DNA from: Leptospira sp. GIMC2001
GTDB taxonomy: Bacteria; Spirochaetota; Leptospiria; Leptospirales; Leptospiraceae
Reading direction: 5' to 3'
Length of the DNA stretch: 64,000 bases
Assembly (NCBI RefSeq): GCF_028462125.1
Contig: NZ_CP115468.1
Coordinates: 1,889,097-1,953,096, forward strand
The notes beneath the pieces were generated by a model. That model was given only the letters and a program-made list of their open reading frames with translations, was not told the DNA's origin and did not search any database. A program made the translations under genes and the position numbers. How positions within the stretch are numbered: the first letter of the stretch is position 1; each line of letters starts with the position of its first letter. Below, piece by piece: positions 42,017 through 51,730 of the stretch.

Positions 42017-43253
42017 ACAAGTTCTTAGGCATGATACAAATTGCCGAGTTTGTGCTAGTGATAAAATAAAAACTGTGTTAAAGTTTAAGGATACACCTTT
42101 GGAAGATCAATTTATTTCCAAAGAAAATTTAGATAGAAAACAGTCTGCTTATCCATTAGAATTAGCGATATGTGAACACTGCGGATACCTTCATTTGCCC
42201 CATATAGTAAATCCAGAAGAAAGCTATAATGACTATGTATATGTGAGTGGTGTAACTGTTGGATTGAGAGGTCATTATGACGACTACGCTTCAGAGATAA
42301 AGAATGAATTCAAAATTCCTGAAAACTCATTCGTAGTTGATTTAGGTAGCAATGATGGATCTATGCTTGCTTCCTTTAAAAAAATTCATATGAGAATTCA
42401 GGGAGTAGAGCCTGCTTCATCAATTGCAAGATTAGCGAATGATTCAGGTCTTCCAACCATTAATAATTTTTTTACTGAATCAACTGTAGAAGAAATAATA
42501 AAAAATCAGGGTAAAGCAGACGTTGTAACTGCAAACTACATGTATGCAAATATTGATAATGTAATCGAATTCACTCAGAATGTGACCAAATTATTATCTG
42601 CTGATGGGATTTTTGTTGTTCAAACAGGATATCATCCGGATCAATTCAAAATCAAAATGTTCGACTATATTTATCATGAGCATTTCTCTTATTTTTCTGT
42701 AGATGTTATTAAGAATATTTTTAATAAATGTGGATTGGAATTGATTCATGTAAAAAAGATTTCTCCTAAAGGCGGATCTATTAGAGTAGTTGCTCAACTA
42801 AAAGGAGGTCGTAGGTCTATTGATAGTTCCGTCGAAAAAATTCTTAATGAAGAGAGTAAAAATCAAATTAAAAGTTCCGGCTATTTTCAAAAATTTGAAA
42901 GTGAATTAAATGATATCAAAGAAAGATTAATCTCTAGTCTAGATAAGTTGAAGTCTGAAGGTAAAAAAATTATAGCATTAGGCGCATCCCATAGCACAAC
43001 AACGTTACTTTACCATTTCGAATTGGCTAAGTATATTGATTATATTGTAGATGATAATGAATTAAAACATGGTAAATATTCTCCTGGTTATCATATACCT
43101 GTTTATTCAACAGAAAAATTATATTCTGATAAACCTGACTATGTTTTGGTTCTAGCTTGGCAACACCAGGGAAGTATAAAAGCGAAACACAATCGCTACA
43201 TAGAATCGGGTGGACATTGGATAATTCCCTTACCTGAATTGGTAGTAATATAA
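42009..43253 (+). CDS. NDP-sugar C-methyltransferase
   Basis: A 414-residue enzyme with the complete layout of TylC3/NovU-type sugar C-methyltransferases. The N-terminal zinc finger has CRVCAS (residues 11-14) and CEHCGYLHLP. SAM motif I is VVDLGSNDGSML (about 108-119), followed by VTANYMYANIDNV and GYHPDQFKIKMFDYIYHEHFSYFS in pieces. The C-terminal domain has IIALGASHSTTTLLYHF and YIVDDNELKHGKYSPGYHIPV. It should add a methyl branch to a keto-sugar nucleotide. It is the intact counterpart of the gene at 40263. Confidence 0.88.
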   Translation: MSKQVLRHDTNCRVCASDKIKTVLKFKDTPLEDQFISKENLDRKQSAYPLELAICEHCGYLHLPHIVNPEESYNDYVYVSGVTVGLRGHYDDYASEIKNEFKIPENSFVVDLGSNDGSMLASFKKIHMRIQGVEPASSIARLANDSGLPTINNFFTESTVEEIIKNQGKADVVTANYMYANIDNVIEFTQNVTKLLSADGIFVVQTGYHPDQFKIKMFDYIYHEHFSYFSVDVIKNIFNKCGLELIHVKKISPKGGSIRVVAQLKGGRRSIDSSVEKILNEESKNQIKSSGYFQKFESELNDIKERLISSLDKLKSEGKKIIALGASHSTTTLLYHFELAKYIDYIVDDNELKHGKYSPGYHIPVYSTEKLYSDKPDYVLVLAWQHQGSIKAKHNRYIESGGHWIIPLPELVVI

Positions 43254-43294
43254 AAGGTTTCGTCATTTTATACTTAGTCAAAAGGCTGCTTTAA

Positions 43295-44152
43295 ATGTTA
43301 AATAAGATAATAAAACACTATCATCAAGGAACTTTGAAAAGTGGAATATGGAATTTCATTTTAAACTATTCGGGGTACAGATTTATTAAAAAGAAAATTA
43401 AAAATTTAATTCGTATTCAGGAGATAAACTTCTATGTTCCAAAGGCTAAGTGTGAATTTGAATTACCAAAAATTAATGGTATTTGTGTCGTATATGGTTC
43501 CGCTCCAAGTGCTCACATTCCTGTAGGCTATAAAGACTCTTGGAAAATCATTACGGCAAATTCATCGCAATGGATAACTGATAATTTAGGCTTAAAAAAG
43601 CCTGATATTTCAGTTGTATGTTCAACATCATTCTTACATGGAAACTCAGCTTATGAAATAGCATACAATGAAGGTGCTACAAAAGCCCTGATTGGTAAAA
43701 ATACTGGATATTTAATTATAGCCGAGGACAAAATTTGTTCTGATTATAGAAGAAAGATTAGAAATAAGAAAATTTTAGGATCAATCAATAAACATCAATT
43801 TTCATTCGATATGATCGATTTCCTAGCCTATGCTTATCGTTATAAATTATCAGCTGAGGTATTAAACGATAAATATTTCTATAAAGTTTCATTATCAATG
43901 GGTTTCTTTTGTGGTATCCTTGCTTATTACCTGGGAGCCTCACCAATTATTATGACTGGTTTTAGTTTCACTAATCAATACCATGGATATCCAGATGATT
44001 ATGCAAATAAAAAAGGCGGTAAAGGTGAAAAAGGTAGGGGAGAACTTACTGGTGATTTGCGTGCTGTTGAAATAATAAAAAAACTTAATCTACCTTTTTT
44101 TGCAGCTGATAAAGTGTTTGCAGAAGAGTCAGGATTGAATCTCTGGAAATAG
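43295..44152 (+). CDS. Unknown protein, possible DUF115/GT42-type glycosyltransferase
   Basis: A 285-residue soluble protein I cannot name. It has a central Rossmann-like strand ICVVYGSAPSAHIPVG, a NSSQWITDNLGLKKPDISVV segment, SLSMGFFCGILAYYLGASPIIMTGFSF, and a later His (YHGYPDD) and GDLRAVEIIKK. The order 'G-x-APS ... S-x-G ... GASPI-x-x-x-GFSF ... H' resembles GT42 sialyltransferases and DUF115/MptE-like proteins. If so it would be one of the few glycosyltransferases in the locus. No signal peptide or helix is evident beyond a basic N-terminus. Confidence 0.45.
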   Translation: MLNKIIKHYHQGTLKSGIWNFILNYSGYRFIKKKIKNLIRIQEINFYVPKAKCEFELPKINGICVVYGSAPSAHIPVGYKDSWKIITANSSQWITDNLGLKKPDISVVCSTSFLHGNSAYEIAYNEGATKALIGKNTGYLIIAEDKICSDYRRKIRNKKILGSINKHQFSFDMIDFLAYAYRYKLSAEVLNDKYFYKVSLSMGFFCGILAYYLGASPIIMTGFSFTNQYHGYPDDYANKKGGKGEKGRGELTGDLRAVEIIKKLNLPFFAADKVFAEESGLNLWK

Positions 44153-44460
44153 ATTGCACCAATTTATAGACTAAGATATCATTCTTTAACTTCATAATAA
44201 TATTTTAATGGAGTTACATTACCGACTAATTTAATATATAGTTTTTTACTTAAAGAAATTTCTTAATATGAGTTGTTTTGTCTACTAGAATTGAATAAAA
44301 TAAAGCTATAAAAGCATAAAATACATCATTATATCAATATAAACTATGAAGAGAGATCATTAACTGCCATACTTCATAATTAGAATTAGAATTGGAATTA
44401 AAATAAGTATTAACTAAGAGTGATTTGAAATTTTTGGTTGGTAAAATATAAGGAAATAAA
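44153..44460. other. Intergenic region, 308 bases, no gene seen
   Basis: The stretch is very AT-rich with no open frame of note on either strand. It holds a short repeated unit, AATTAG/AATTGG, around 44376-44400, and ends in an AAGGA ribosome site at 44449-44453 before the carbamoyltransferase gene. A promoter for that gene is likely, but no convincing -35/-10 pair stands out. Confidence 0.4.
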
Positions 44461-46320
44461 ATGTTTATAGAAACTGATAAAAAGTATGTTGTATCAATTT
44501 GGTGGGGATATTGTTCAGGAGCAGCCTTGTTTGTTAGGAATGACAAAAACGAATTTTCTATAGTTGCTGCTTCTTCGGAGGAAAGATTTAATAGAGAAAA
44601 AAATTCGACTGCGTTTCCATCTAAATGTTTAGATTGGTTCAAGAATAAATTTGGCGTAGAACTAGCAAAAATAGAAGCAGTTGTTTATATTGGAAATGAT
44701 GTAGGTGTCGACTATATACTTCTAGAGAAGCATCTGTGGTCTATTGTTGATTATATCAAAGAAAATAAGGTCTATTATTACCCAAAGTTAATTTTGGAAC
44801 AATCGCTTGATCAAGCGGATCACTTTACATTCTTTGAAGATAAATTAAATTTAAATCAGTTTCCAGGAGAAAATTATTGGAAAGATAAATTTCCTTGCGG
44901 CCCAGAAGATTATGTTAAGGCAGACTTAAATGAAATTATCGAAGACGGAATTCTTAAATATTTTGAAACCGATAGGCAAAACCTCAATATTCAAAGATTT
45001 GACCATCATTCAAGTCATGCATTTTATGCGTATTATACCAAAAGAAATAAAGTTAGAAAAGAGCTAGTTTTTACATTGGATGGTTGGGGAGATGGGCGAA
45101 ATGCAACTGCGTCTCTACTTTTAATAAATGATAATGGTAGTGTTATAAAGGAAGAGATATTCAGCTCTAATAAATCCATAATAGCAAGAGTATATAGATA
45201 TATTACATTATACCTTGGAATGAAGCCAAGTGACCATGAATTTAAGGTAATGGGTCTTGCTCCTTATGGAAAGTCAAAATACGGGGAGAGATGTCTCAGT
45301 ATCTTTAAATCAGCGCTCTGGTTTGAAGATGGAGATTTTCAAGTCAACCCAGATATCAAAGACAGTTATTATTGGTTTAAAGAAAAGCTTGAAGGTGAAA
45401 GATTTGATAACGTTGCCTACGGGCTTCAAAAATGGCTAGAAGAAGTTGTTATTGAATGGGTGAAATTTATAACAAATAAAACTGGAGTTTATGACATATC
45501 TTTTTCCGGTGGTGTGGCAATGAATGTAAAGGCAATGGGTGAACTATCCAAATTAAGCGAGATAAATTCCTTACATGTTCCCCCCAGTTCTGGTGACGAG
45601 TCTCATATTTTCGGAGCTGCTTATTCTTATCTCTATCAAAATAATGTATCAATAAAAAATCTAAACCAATTTAATATACCTTATTTCGGAATTTCCAATG
45701 ATATTTCTCAAGAGTCTTTAATATTAAGTAATAAAAAAAATGAATTTAAAAAAAATAATATAGAAATTTTTGAAAACCCTACTCCAGAATTAGTAGCGAA
45801 ACAATTAATCAATGGTAAATCAATTTCCGTATGTCGAGGAGCCGCTGAGTTTGGAGCAAGGGCATTAGGATCTCGCTCTATTCTAATTGATCCTACTTTG
45901 AATACTCTTAAAGAAAAATTAAATTTAAGTATAAAGAATAGAGATTTTTGGATGCCGTTCGCACCCATGGTTTTGGATAAATTTGTTAATGAGTATATTG
46001 AGGATCCGAAGAATCTTGCAACCAAATTTATGTCAATTGCTTTCCCCACAAGTCAATTAGGATATGATTCATTGTTTAATGCTGTTCACCCTGCAGACAA
46101 AACATGTCGGATCCAGGTTTTGGAAAGGAATGATAATGAATTTATTTATGACGTTATAAATTCATTTTCTAAGCATACTGGAAGAGGAGGGCTTTTAAAT
46201 ACTTCTTTTAACGTTCATGGTGCGCCAATTGTTAACACTGTCGAAGATGCATTAGAGATTTTCCTAAATACAGAATTAGATGCATTGCTATTAGGAAATT
46301 ACTTTCTTATAAAGAATTAA
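44461..46320 (+). CDS. Carbamoyltransferase, NodU/CmcH/TobZ family
   Basis: A 619-residue enzyme that transfers a carbamoyl group to a sugar hydroxyl using carbamoyl phosphate and ATP. The N-terminal Kae1-like domain has ASSEERFNREKN, FDHHSSHAFYAYY (metal-binding histidines), LDGWGDGRNATASL, DHEFKVMGLAPYG and SFSGGVAMNVKAMG. The C-terminal YrdC-like domain has VCRGAAEFGARALGSRSIL, FWMPFAPMV and LLNTSFNVHGAPIV. All hallmarks are present at normal length. It starts a new transcription unit after the 308-base gap. Confidence 0.93.
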   Translation: MFIETDKKYVVSIWWGYCSGAALFVRNDKNEFSIVAASSEERFNREKNSTAFPSKCLDWFKNKFGVELAKIEAVVYIGNDVGVDYILLEKHLWSIVDYIKENKVYYYPKLILEQSLDQADHFTFFEDKLNLNQFPGENYWKDKFPCGPEDYVKADLNEIIEDGILKYFETDRQNLNIQRFDHHSSHAFYAYYTKRNKVRKELVFTLDGWGDGRNATASLLLINDNGSVIKEEIFSSNKSIIARVYRYITLYLGMKPSDHEFKVMGLAPYGKSKYGERCLSIFKSALWFEDGDFQVNPDIKDSYYWFKEKLEGERFDNVAYGLQKWLEEVVIEWVKFITNKTGVYDISFSGGVAMNVKAMGELSKLSEINSLHVPPSSGDESHIFGAAYSYLYQNNVSIKNLNQFNIPYFGISNDISQESLILSNKKNEFKKNNIEIFENPTPELVAKQLINGKSISVCRGAAEFGARALGSRSILIDPTLNTLKEKLNLSIKNRDFWMPFAPMVLDKFVNEYIEDPKNLATKFMSIAFPTSQLGYDSLFNAVHPADKTCRIQVLERNDNEFIYDVINSFSKHTGRGGLLNTSFNVHGAPIVNTVEDALEIFLNTELDALLLGNYFLIKN

Positions 46321-46528
46321 TTAAGTTGAAGTCGCTGAAAGTATACTAAACATAATCAAATTTAATTCTCTAATTTTATTTTTCCATTACGAAGATAGTT
46401 CAGGGTCCAACTGAAAATCAAAAGTTGGAGTGTAAGATTAAGAAGATAATTTAAGAAATTATATGAACACTAGAAATAAAAGCTATCCAATCTAGAATAA
46501 TGTTAAAAATAAACTTATTTAATAACCG

Positions 46529-47551
46529 ATGAATGCTGTTCAGATTTTAGCACCAGGAAAAGTTGAATATGACTCGGTTCCAAGTCTTCCATTAAAAAGC
46601 GGGGAAGTTAAAATTTCTGTTATCTGCTCAGCAATTTGCGGTTCAGATTTAAAAAATATCAAAAATCCGGTTCAAACAAATATGATTCCAGGTCATGAAT
46701 TTTCCGGATTTATTTCTGAATTATCTGAGGAGGCTAGAGATCATTTTATTATTGGAGAGCGTGTAACTGCATTTCCAATGATTTCTTGTATGAAATGTGA
46801 TTCTTGCTTGGAAAAAAGATTTAGAGACTGTAATCATAAATTATCAATGGGTTTTCATATTCCTGGATCATTAGCAACAGAGGTTAATGTCGATCATCGC
46901 TTTGTAATTAGTTTAGATAAGGACATATCTTTTGAGCAAGGTGCATTACTAGAACATCTTAGTTGTGGATATCGCCTAACTCAAGAGATTATACAAGCTG
47001 ATGTTTTAAAAAACTCGAAAATTCTAGTTATTGGTGATGGGCCAATTGCTTTAGGTGATTTACAATTTTTAAAAAACGCTAAGTTTGAAAATGTATATGT
47101 AATTGGAAAACATAAAAGGAGATTGGAATTTGCTTTAGAACTGGGCGCAACTCAAACATTTGATTTGAATGATTATAAAGAACTTATTTTGCAAGAAGAA
47201 CATATTTTTGACATCTGCATAGTTGCTGCTCCAGCAGATGAAGTATTGAATCAAATGATTCCATTCCTTCGAGAAGGTTGCATTTTATATCCGCAGACTA
47301 GGATCAATGACTCTACTACTCTAAAATCAATAGAAAATGGCATATTTAAATTAGGTCGTGCCTTTGCTTATGCATTTGATGATTTCTATAGAGTGATGGA
47401 GAAGATTATAAAGAAAGAAATTGAATCTGACAAATTAATTTCTTCAAGAATTAGTTTAGAGAATTTCACTGAAAAATTACCTGAAATCTTCATTGATAAG
47501 GGTAAAGGCAAGACTATCGTTTATAACGCAAACTATGATAAATATATTTAG
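46529..47551 (+). CDS. Zinc-dependent alcohol dehydrogenase (MDR family)
   Basis: A 340-residue medium-chain dehydrogenase. The catalytic zinc site is in CSAICGSDLKNI and IPGHEFSGFI, and the structural zinc cluster SCMKCDSCLEKRFRDC has four cysteines in the C-x2-C-x2-C-x7-C spacing. The Rossmann motif is ILVIGDGPIALGDLQFLK. It resembles sorbitol or threonine dehydrogenases and may oxidise a polyol or sugar in the locus. A weak 7-bp hairpin (46406-46429) lies in the 208-base gap before it. Confidence 0.87.
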   Translation: MNAVQILAPGKVEYDSVPSLPLKSGEVKISVICSAICGSDLKNIKNPVQTNMIPGHEFSGFISELSEEARDHFIIGERVTAFPMISCMKCDSCLEKRFRDCNHKLSMGFHIPGSLATEVNVDHRFVISLDKDISFEQGALLEHLSCGYRLTQEIIQADVLKNSKILVIGDGPIALGDLQFLKNAKFENVYVIGKHKRRLEFALELGATQTFDLNDYKELILQEEHIFDICIVAAPADEVLNQMIPFLREGCILYPQTRINDSTTLKSIENGIFKLGRAFAYAFDDFYRVMEKIIKKEIESDKLISSRISLENFTEKLPEIFIDKGKGKTIVYNANYDKYI

Positions 47552-47568
47552 AATAAAGTAATAAGCTT

Positions 47569-48558
47569 ATGAATAATCAAATTAAGACTACTGTTTTAGA
47601 CGCTGGTGGAAGATACGGATTGCATCCAAATTGGAAACCATTTATGGGAGAATTGAACTACTATTTATTCGAACCAGATCCGATTGAAAGCAAGAGATTA
47701 GCTGAGAAATATTTCAAGCGTGCCTCGGAAATAAAGGTAATAGATAAAGCCTTAGCTTCTGAGAATGGTGAACTCACGATTAACTTTTTTAGAAATAGAG
47801 CAATGAGTTCATCGGTTGTTAGAAATCCTGTTTCTTCACTTTTTAAATCTGGAGAACGGGAAACAGAAGTTGATATTGTAGAAAGCATAACTGTGCAAGC
47901 AGAGTCTATTGATTATTTTAGCGAGCAGAATAATCTAAGATTGGATTTTTTAAAACTAGATACTGAAGGAACCGAATACCAAATTTTACAAGGTGCGAAA
48001 AAACAGATCAAGGATAATATACTAGGAGTCAGATGTGAGGTAAGCTTCGATTATATTTTTGAAGGGATGCCTTTGTTTAGTACATTGCATGATTTTATGT
48101 TAAGTTATGGTTTCATATTGCTAAATTTAGATTATGAAGGTCGGGGTGACTATCAAAACATATTCGTAAAAACCAATGAGCGTTACGGAATTTTGACTGC
48201 CACCGACGCTGTTTGGGTAAAGCGACCCAATTTATTATTCAATACAACAGAAAATGATAAATCCAATGCAACTATAAGAATTATGAAATATGCAGGCTTT
48301 TGTATCCTCAACAATGCGCCGGACTTAGCTATTAATATTCTCTTAGAAGCAAGAGAGAATAAAGTAGATTTTTCTGAATTTTCGGATACTAGATTGTATA
48401 AATTTTTAGATATTTCAATTCATCGACTTTTTTATTCTTTAAAATGGCAGCCTGGACAATCTTTAATTCAGCATCGAGAAACCTTTTTTCGAATTTTTAA
48501 TAAAGATATGAAAATATTGAATGATTATATGGAATCAACTGAATTGAATCCAGATTGA
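47569..48558 (+). CDS. FkbM-family methyltransferase
   Basis: A 329-residue protein with an FkbM SAM-dependent O-methyltransferase domain in the first 220 residues. It has LDAGGRYGLHPNW as motif I, YYLFEPDPIES, IDKALASENGELTINFF and the diagnostic FLKLDTEGTEYQILQGAK. The last 100 residues (NAPDLAINILLEARENKVDF and after) form a helical extension not part of the core. It is followed by a hairpin immediately after the stop. Confidence 0.85.
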   Translation: MNNQIKTTVLDAGGRYGLHPNWKPFMGELNYYLFEPDPIESKRLAEKYFKRASEIKVIDKALASENGELTINFFRNRAMSSSVVRNPVSSLFKSGERETEVDIVESITVQAESIDYFSEQNNLRLDFLKLDTEGTEYQILQGAKKQIKDNILGVRCEVSFDYIFEGMPLFSTLHDFMLSYGFILLNLDYEGRGDYQNIFVKTNERYGILTATDAVWVKRPNLLFNTTENDKSNATIRIMKYAGFCILNNAPDLAINILLEARENKVDFSEFSDTRLYKFLDISIHRLFYSLKWQPGQSLIQHRETFFRIFNKDMKILNDYMESTELNPD

Positions 48559-48591
48559 ATCTATTTGATTTTAAATGAAAATCAGATAGAT
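48559..48591 (+). terminator. Long hairpin after the FkbM gene
   Basis: Bases 48559-48572 and 48578-48591 pair as a 14-bp stem with one U-G wobble and a 5-base AAATG loop, starting directly after the TGA stop. The stem is AT-rich and no U tract follows, so it may be a weak terminator or an RNA-stability element. The 190 bases after it hold no gene and presumably the promoter of the ABC transporter gene. Confidence 0.5.
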
Positions 48592-48781
48592 TATCAAAAA
48601 TAATAAAAGTATTTCCAGCAATATCCAAAAAATAAGATTCTTGAATTATCTTGTTTGTAAAACGGTATCAAATAAGTAATCATAGTATAATTTCTTTTGA
48701 AATGCATTGACTCTATAATATCATCTATGACAATAAATTTTGAAATTAACTTGCTTAGCCTAACGTATTAATTCTAACTAA

Positions 48782-50551
48782 ATGAACTTAAACTTATCAA
48801 TATTTAGTGCAATTAAGAACCTCTGGGTCCACATTCCTAAAAAACGCCGCATACATTTAGGTTTTTTAGTTTTATTTCAAATAATTTCAACATTTGTGGA
48901 AATATTAAGTATCGGAGCAATGCTTCCATTTTTAGGAATTCTGACATCTCCAGAAACTGTTTTTAATTCTTCATACATTAAACCAATTGTAATACTTTTA
49001 GGAATTGAAAAACCACAGGATTTACTTATTCCATTGACAATTGGTTTCGCCATAGTAACTCTTTTGGCTACAATATTTAGATTATTGACATTATGGTTTA
49101 ATACAGTCCTTGCATCAGCTATTGGCTCAGATCTGAGCAAGAATATATACCGTAGAACTTTGTACCAACCTTATTCTGTTCATTGTTCTCGTAATAGTAG
49201 CGAAATAATTTCAGGAATTTTGACAAAAACCAATGCGATCATAAATCTTATAAAAACTTTTGTTACAATAATAAGCTCTAGTGCTCTGGTATCAACAACG
49301 TTAATTGCATTCATCTATTATGATCCAGAAGTTGCTATTCTTTCTTTTGTAGGATTTGGTTTAAGCTATTTTTTAGTCGTTGTAACGACAAAGAAAAGCT
49401 TGGTTCGAAACAGTTATTTTATATCGAGTGAGACCGGTAAACTTTTGAAAACTCTGCAAGAGGGCTTAGGTGGAATAAGAGATGTCTTATTGGATCGCAG
49501 CCAAGAAACCTATGTTGGAATATTTGGAAAGATTGACTGGAAATTAAGAATTTCAACAGCCAATAATGCATTTATCGGAAGTAGTCCAAGAATACTGATA
49601 GAAGCTCTAGGAATGATGTTTATGATTGTTTTGACATACATTATATCATTGAGGCCAGAAGGATTAGCAACTGCGATTCCAACTTTAGGTGTTCTTGCTT
49701 TAGGTGCGCAAAGAATCCTTCCCATTCTTCAAAATGTCTATAATGGCTGGGCGAGTTTTTCAGGTAGTGAAGCTTCCTTAAAAGATGCAATTGGATTATT
49801 GAATCAGCCTATGCCAGAATATCTCAATCAAACTGGTTCGAGTAATATAAAATTTTCGAAAGAAATATTTTTCAAAGATATCGAATTCAAGTATTCGGAT
49901 TCTACTCCTTATGTATTAAAAGGTGTCAATTTAATCATTAAAAAAGGTTCAAGAGTCGGATTCATTGGTGTCACTGGTAGTGGAAAAAGTACAACTCTGG
50001 ATATTTTAATGGGACTTTTGACCCCGTCACGAGGGCATTTATTGATTGATGGAATCGAAATTAACAAAGCAAATATTCAAGATTGGCAATCCCATATTTC
50101 TCATGTACCGCAATCGATTTTTTTAGCTGATGCAACCATTGCAGAGAATATCGCGTTTGGAATTGAAAAAGATAAGGTTAATATAGATAAGGTGATTGAT
50201 GCGGCAAAGAAAGCTCAATTATCAGAAACGATTGAAGCTATGACTAATCGTTATGACACAATGGTAGGGGAACGGGGAGTTCGGCTATCTGGTGGTCAAA
50301 GGCAGAGGATTGGAATTGCAAGAGCCTTGTATAAGAATTCGGAAGTTATTATACTTGATGAGGCAACAAGTTCACTTGATAGTGATACGGAGCAGGAAGT
50401 TATGAATGCCATTAATAGTCTTGATCGAGATATAACTATCGTCATAGTAGCACATAGAATTTCCACATTGAAGAACTGTGATCAAATTATTGAACTTGAA
50501 TCTGGTGTATTGAAAAGAATTTGCACTTATGATGAAATTGTCAAAACCTAG
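48782..50551 (+). CDS. ABC transporter, fused permease-ATPase, PglK/MsbA-like
   Basis: A 589-residue half-transporter with six N-terminal membrane helices and a C-terminal ATPase. It has Walker A GVTGSGKST, Q-loop HVPQSIFLAD, signature LSGGQRQRIGIARAL, Walker B VIILDEATSSLD and H-loop VAHRIST. The N-terminal HIPKKRRIHLGFLVLFQ and the helix pattern resemble PglK/WlaB flippases of lipid-linked oligosaccharides more than MsbA. It is the only recognisable exporter in the locus. Confidence 0.88.
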   Translation: MNLNLSIFSAIKNLWVHIPKKRRIHLGFLVLFQIISTFVEILSIGAMLPFLGILTSPETVFNSSYIKPIVILLGIEKPQDLLIPLTIGFAIVTLLATIFRLLTLWFNTVLASAIGSDLSKNIYRRTLYQPYSVHCSRNSSEIISGILTKTNAIINLIKTFVTIISSSALVSTTLIAFIYYDPEVAILSFVGFGLSYFLVVVTTKKSLVRNSYFISSETGKLLKTLQEGLGGIRDVLLDRSQETYVGIFGKIDWKLRISTANNAFIGSSPRILIEALGMMFMIVLTYIISLRPEGLATAIPTLGVLALGAQRILPILQNVYNGWASFSGSEASLKDAIGLLNQPMPEYLNQTGSSNIKFSKEIFFKDIEFKYSDSTPYVLKGVNLIIKKGSRVGFIGVTGSGKSTTLDILMGLLTPSRGHLLIDGIEINKANIQDWQSHISHVPQSIFLADATIAENIAFGIEKDKVNIDKVIDAAKKAQLSETIEAMTNRYDTMVGERGVRLSGGQRQRIGIARALYKNSEVIILDEATSSLDSDTEQEVMNAINSLDRDITIVIVAHRISTLKNCDQIIELESGVLKRICTYDEIVKT

Positions 50552-50607
50552 ATCCTAATTTTTTTAATATTATAAAATATACCCCAGGATTTGTTAAGTA
50601 AACTAAT

Positions 50608-51729
50608 ATGCATATTTTCAATTCTAATCTTAATTTAGATGCCAAACTGGTAAAAGGTGAGGGACCATTCCTATTCAATACTGAAGGTGATCGATTCTTT
50701 GATTGTTGGTTAGGTTCTGGTACTTTGATTTTTGGTCACGAGAAAGTGATCGAATCAAATATGCAATCCAATTGGTTATTGCCAGAAGGACCGAAGGTTT
50801 CCAATTCTTATCTTGATTTATTAGGCAAAATTGTAGATTTCAAAATAGGTAGTTTAGGTTTCCAAACGAGTGGTTCCAGTGCTGTCCATCGTGCCTGCCG
50901 CGTTGCTCGCGCAGTTACTGGAAAATCTAAGGTAGCTGTTTTCAATTTGTTCTGGCATGGATCTGATGATTCATTTTTATTCGTTGGTGAAAGCAAGAAA
51001 AAACTTTCTGATGGAATCTCTGACTCTGCTCAAGAAAATGTTTCCTATTTTGATTCAATTGATCAATTTTTTGACAAAGCTAAATTAGAAGAATTCGCTG
51101 CAATTCTTGTTGAACCCTATCAAGGATCCGATCCTTCAGTTTCAGTTTTAGATTCGATTTCAGATGAACAGAGAAATAAATTAATAAATAGTAATGTTTT
51201 GCTCGTAATAGATGAAGTCATCACTGGATTCCGATCCCAATATGGTTCATGCGCTTCATCTAGAAAATTACAGCCAGATATTGTAGTTTTTGGTAAAGCA
51301 ATAGCAAGCGGGTTTCCAACAGGCTTAGTTGTTGTATCTGATCGATTGACTACTTCAGTAAAAGAAAAATCTATTTTCTGGGGTGGAACATTTGGAGCTT
51401 CACCAATCCAATTGGAGATGGTTGAGAAAAGTTTGATTCGTCTTAGTGCATTAAATTATGAGATTTTGGCGAAGAATTTAAAAGATATTATTAAGTTAAT
51501 TGATGAGCTTGTTAAAGATTTTGATTTAAAGGTGTCTTCCGGTGGTGGATTTGGTCGGCTCAGCTCCATTTCCAGTAATAAAGAAAATACTTCATCTCGT
51601 GGCTTTATAGGTGGAGAAAAAGAGAATATCAATAAAGCTAAAAAGGTCTTATTGGATAATAAAATATTTATAAATCATAATTTATTAATATTTCCTTCAA
51701 TATTTAATATTTATGACAAAATGAGGTAA
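50608..51729 (+). CDS. Class III aminotransferase, glutamate-1-semialdehyde aminomutase-like
   Basis: A 373-residue PLP enzyme, about 50 residues shorter than HemL. It has GPFLFNTEGDRFFDCWLGSGT, GFQTSGSSAVHRACRVARA, LLVIDEVITGFRS and the PLP lysine in VVFGKAIASGFPTGLVV (Lys230). The C-terminus is abbreviated. A separate copy of this fold is fused to a cytidylyltransferase at 58777. It sits one base before a radical SAM gene and probably aminates a sugar or small-acid intermediate. Confidence 0.82.
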   Translation: MHIFNSNLNLDAKLVKGEGPFLFNTEGDRFFDCWLGSGTLIFGHEKVIESNMQSNWLLPEGPKVSNSYLDLLGKIVDFKIGSLGFQTSGSSAVHRACRVARAVTGKSKVAVFNLFWHGSDDSFLFVGESKKKLSDGISDSAQENVSYFDSIDQFFDKAKLEEFAAILVEPYQGSDPSVSVLDSISDEQRNKLINSNVLLVIDEVITGFRSQYGSCASSRKLQPDIVVFGKAIASGFPTGLVVVSDRLTTSVKEKSIFWGGTFGASPIQLEMVEKSLIRLSALNYEILAKNLKDIIKLIDELVKDFDLKVSSGGGFGRLSSISSNKENTSSRGFIGGEKENINKAKKVLLDNKIFINHNLLIFPSIFNIYDKMR

Positions 51730-51730
51730 A

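Noticed and set aside
44153..44460. Possible RNA gene in the largest gap
   Set aside because: The sequence is AT-rich with no stable fold or conserved tRNA/riboswitch features visible by eye.
45257..45439. Small plus-strand frame within the carbamoyltransferase gene
   Set aside because: It lies wholly inside a conserved gene in another frame and has no ribosome site or recognisable motif.
46406..46429. Hairpin between carbamoyltransferase and alcohol dehydrogenase as terminator
   Set aside because: The 7-bp stem with a 10-base loop and no U tract is too weak to call on its own.
48782..50551. Calling the ABC transporter MsbA
   Set aside because: The N-terminal half and its position in the O-antigen locus fit a PglK-type flippase better, and MsbA is normally with lipid A genes; neither name can be proven here.
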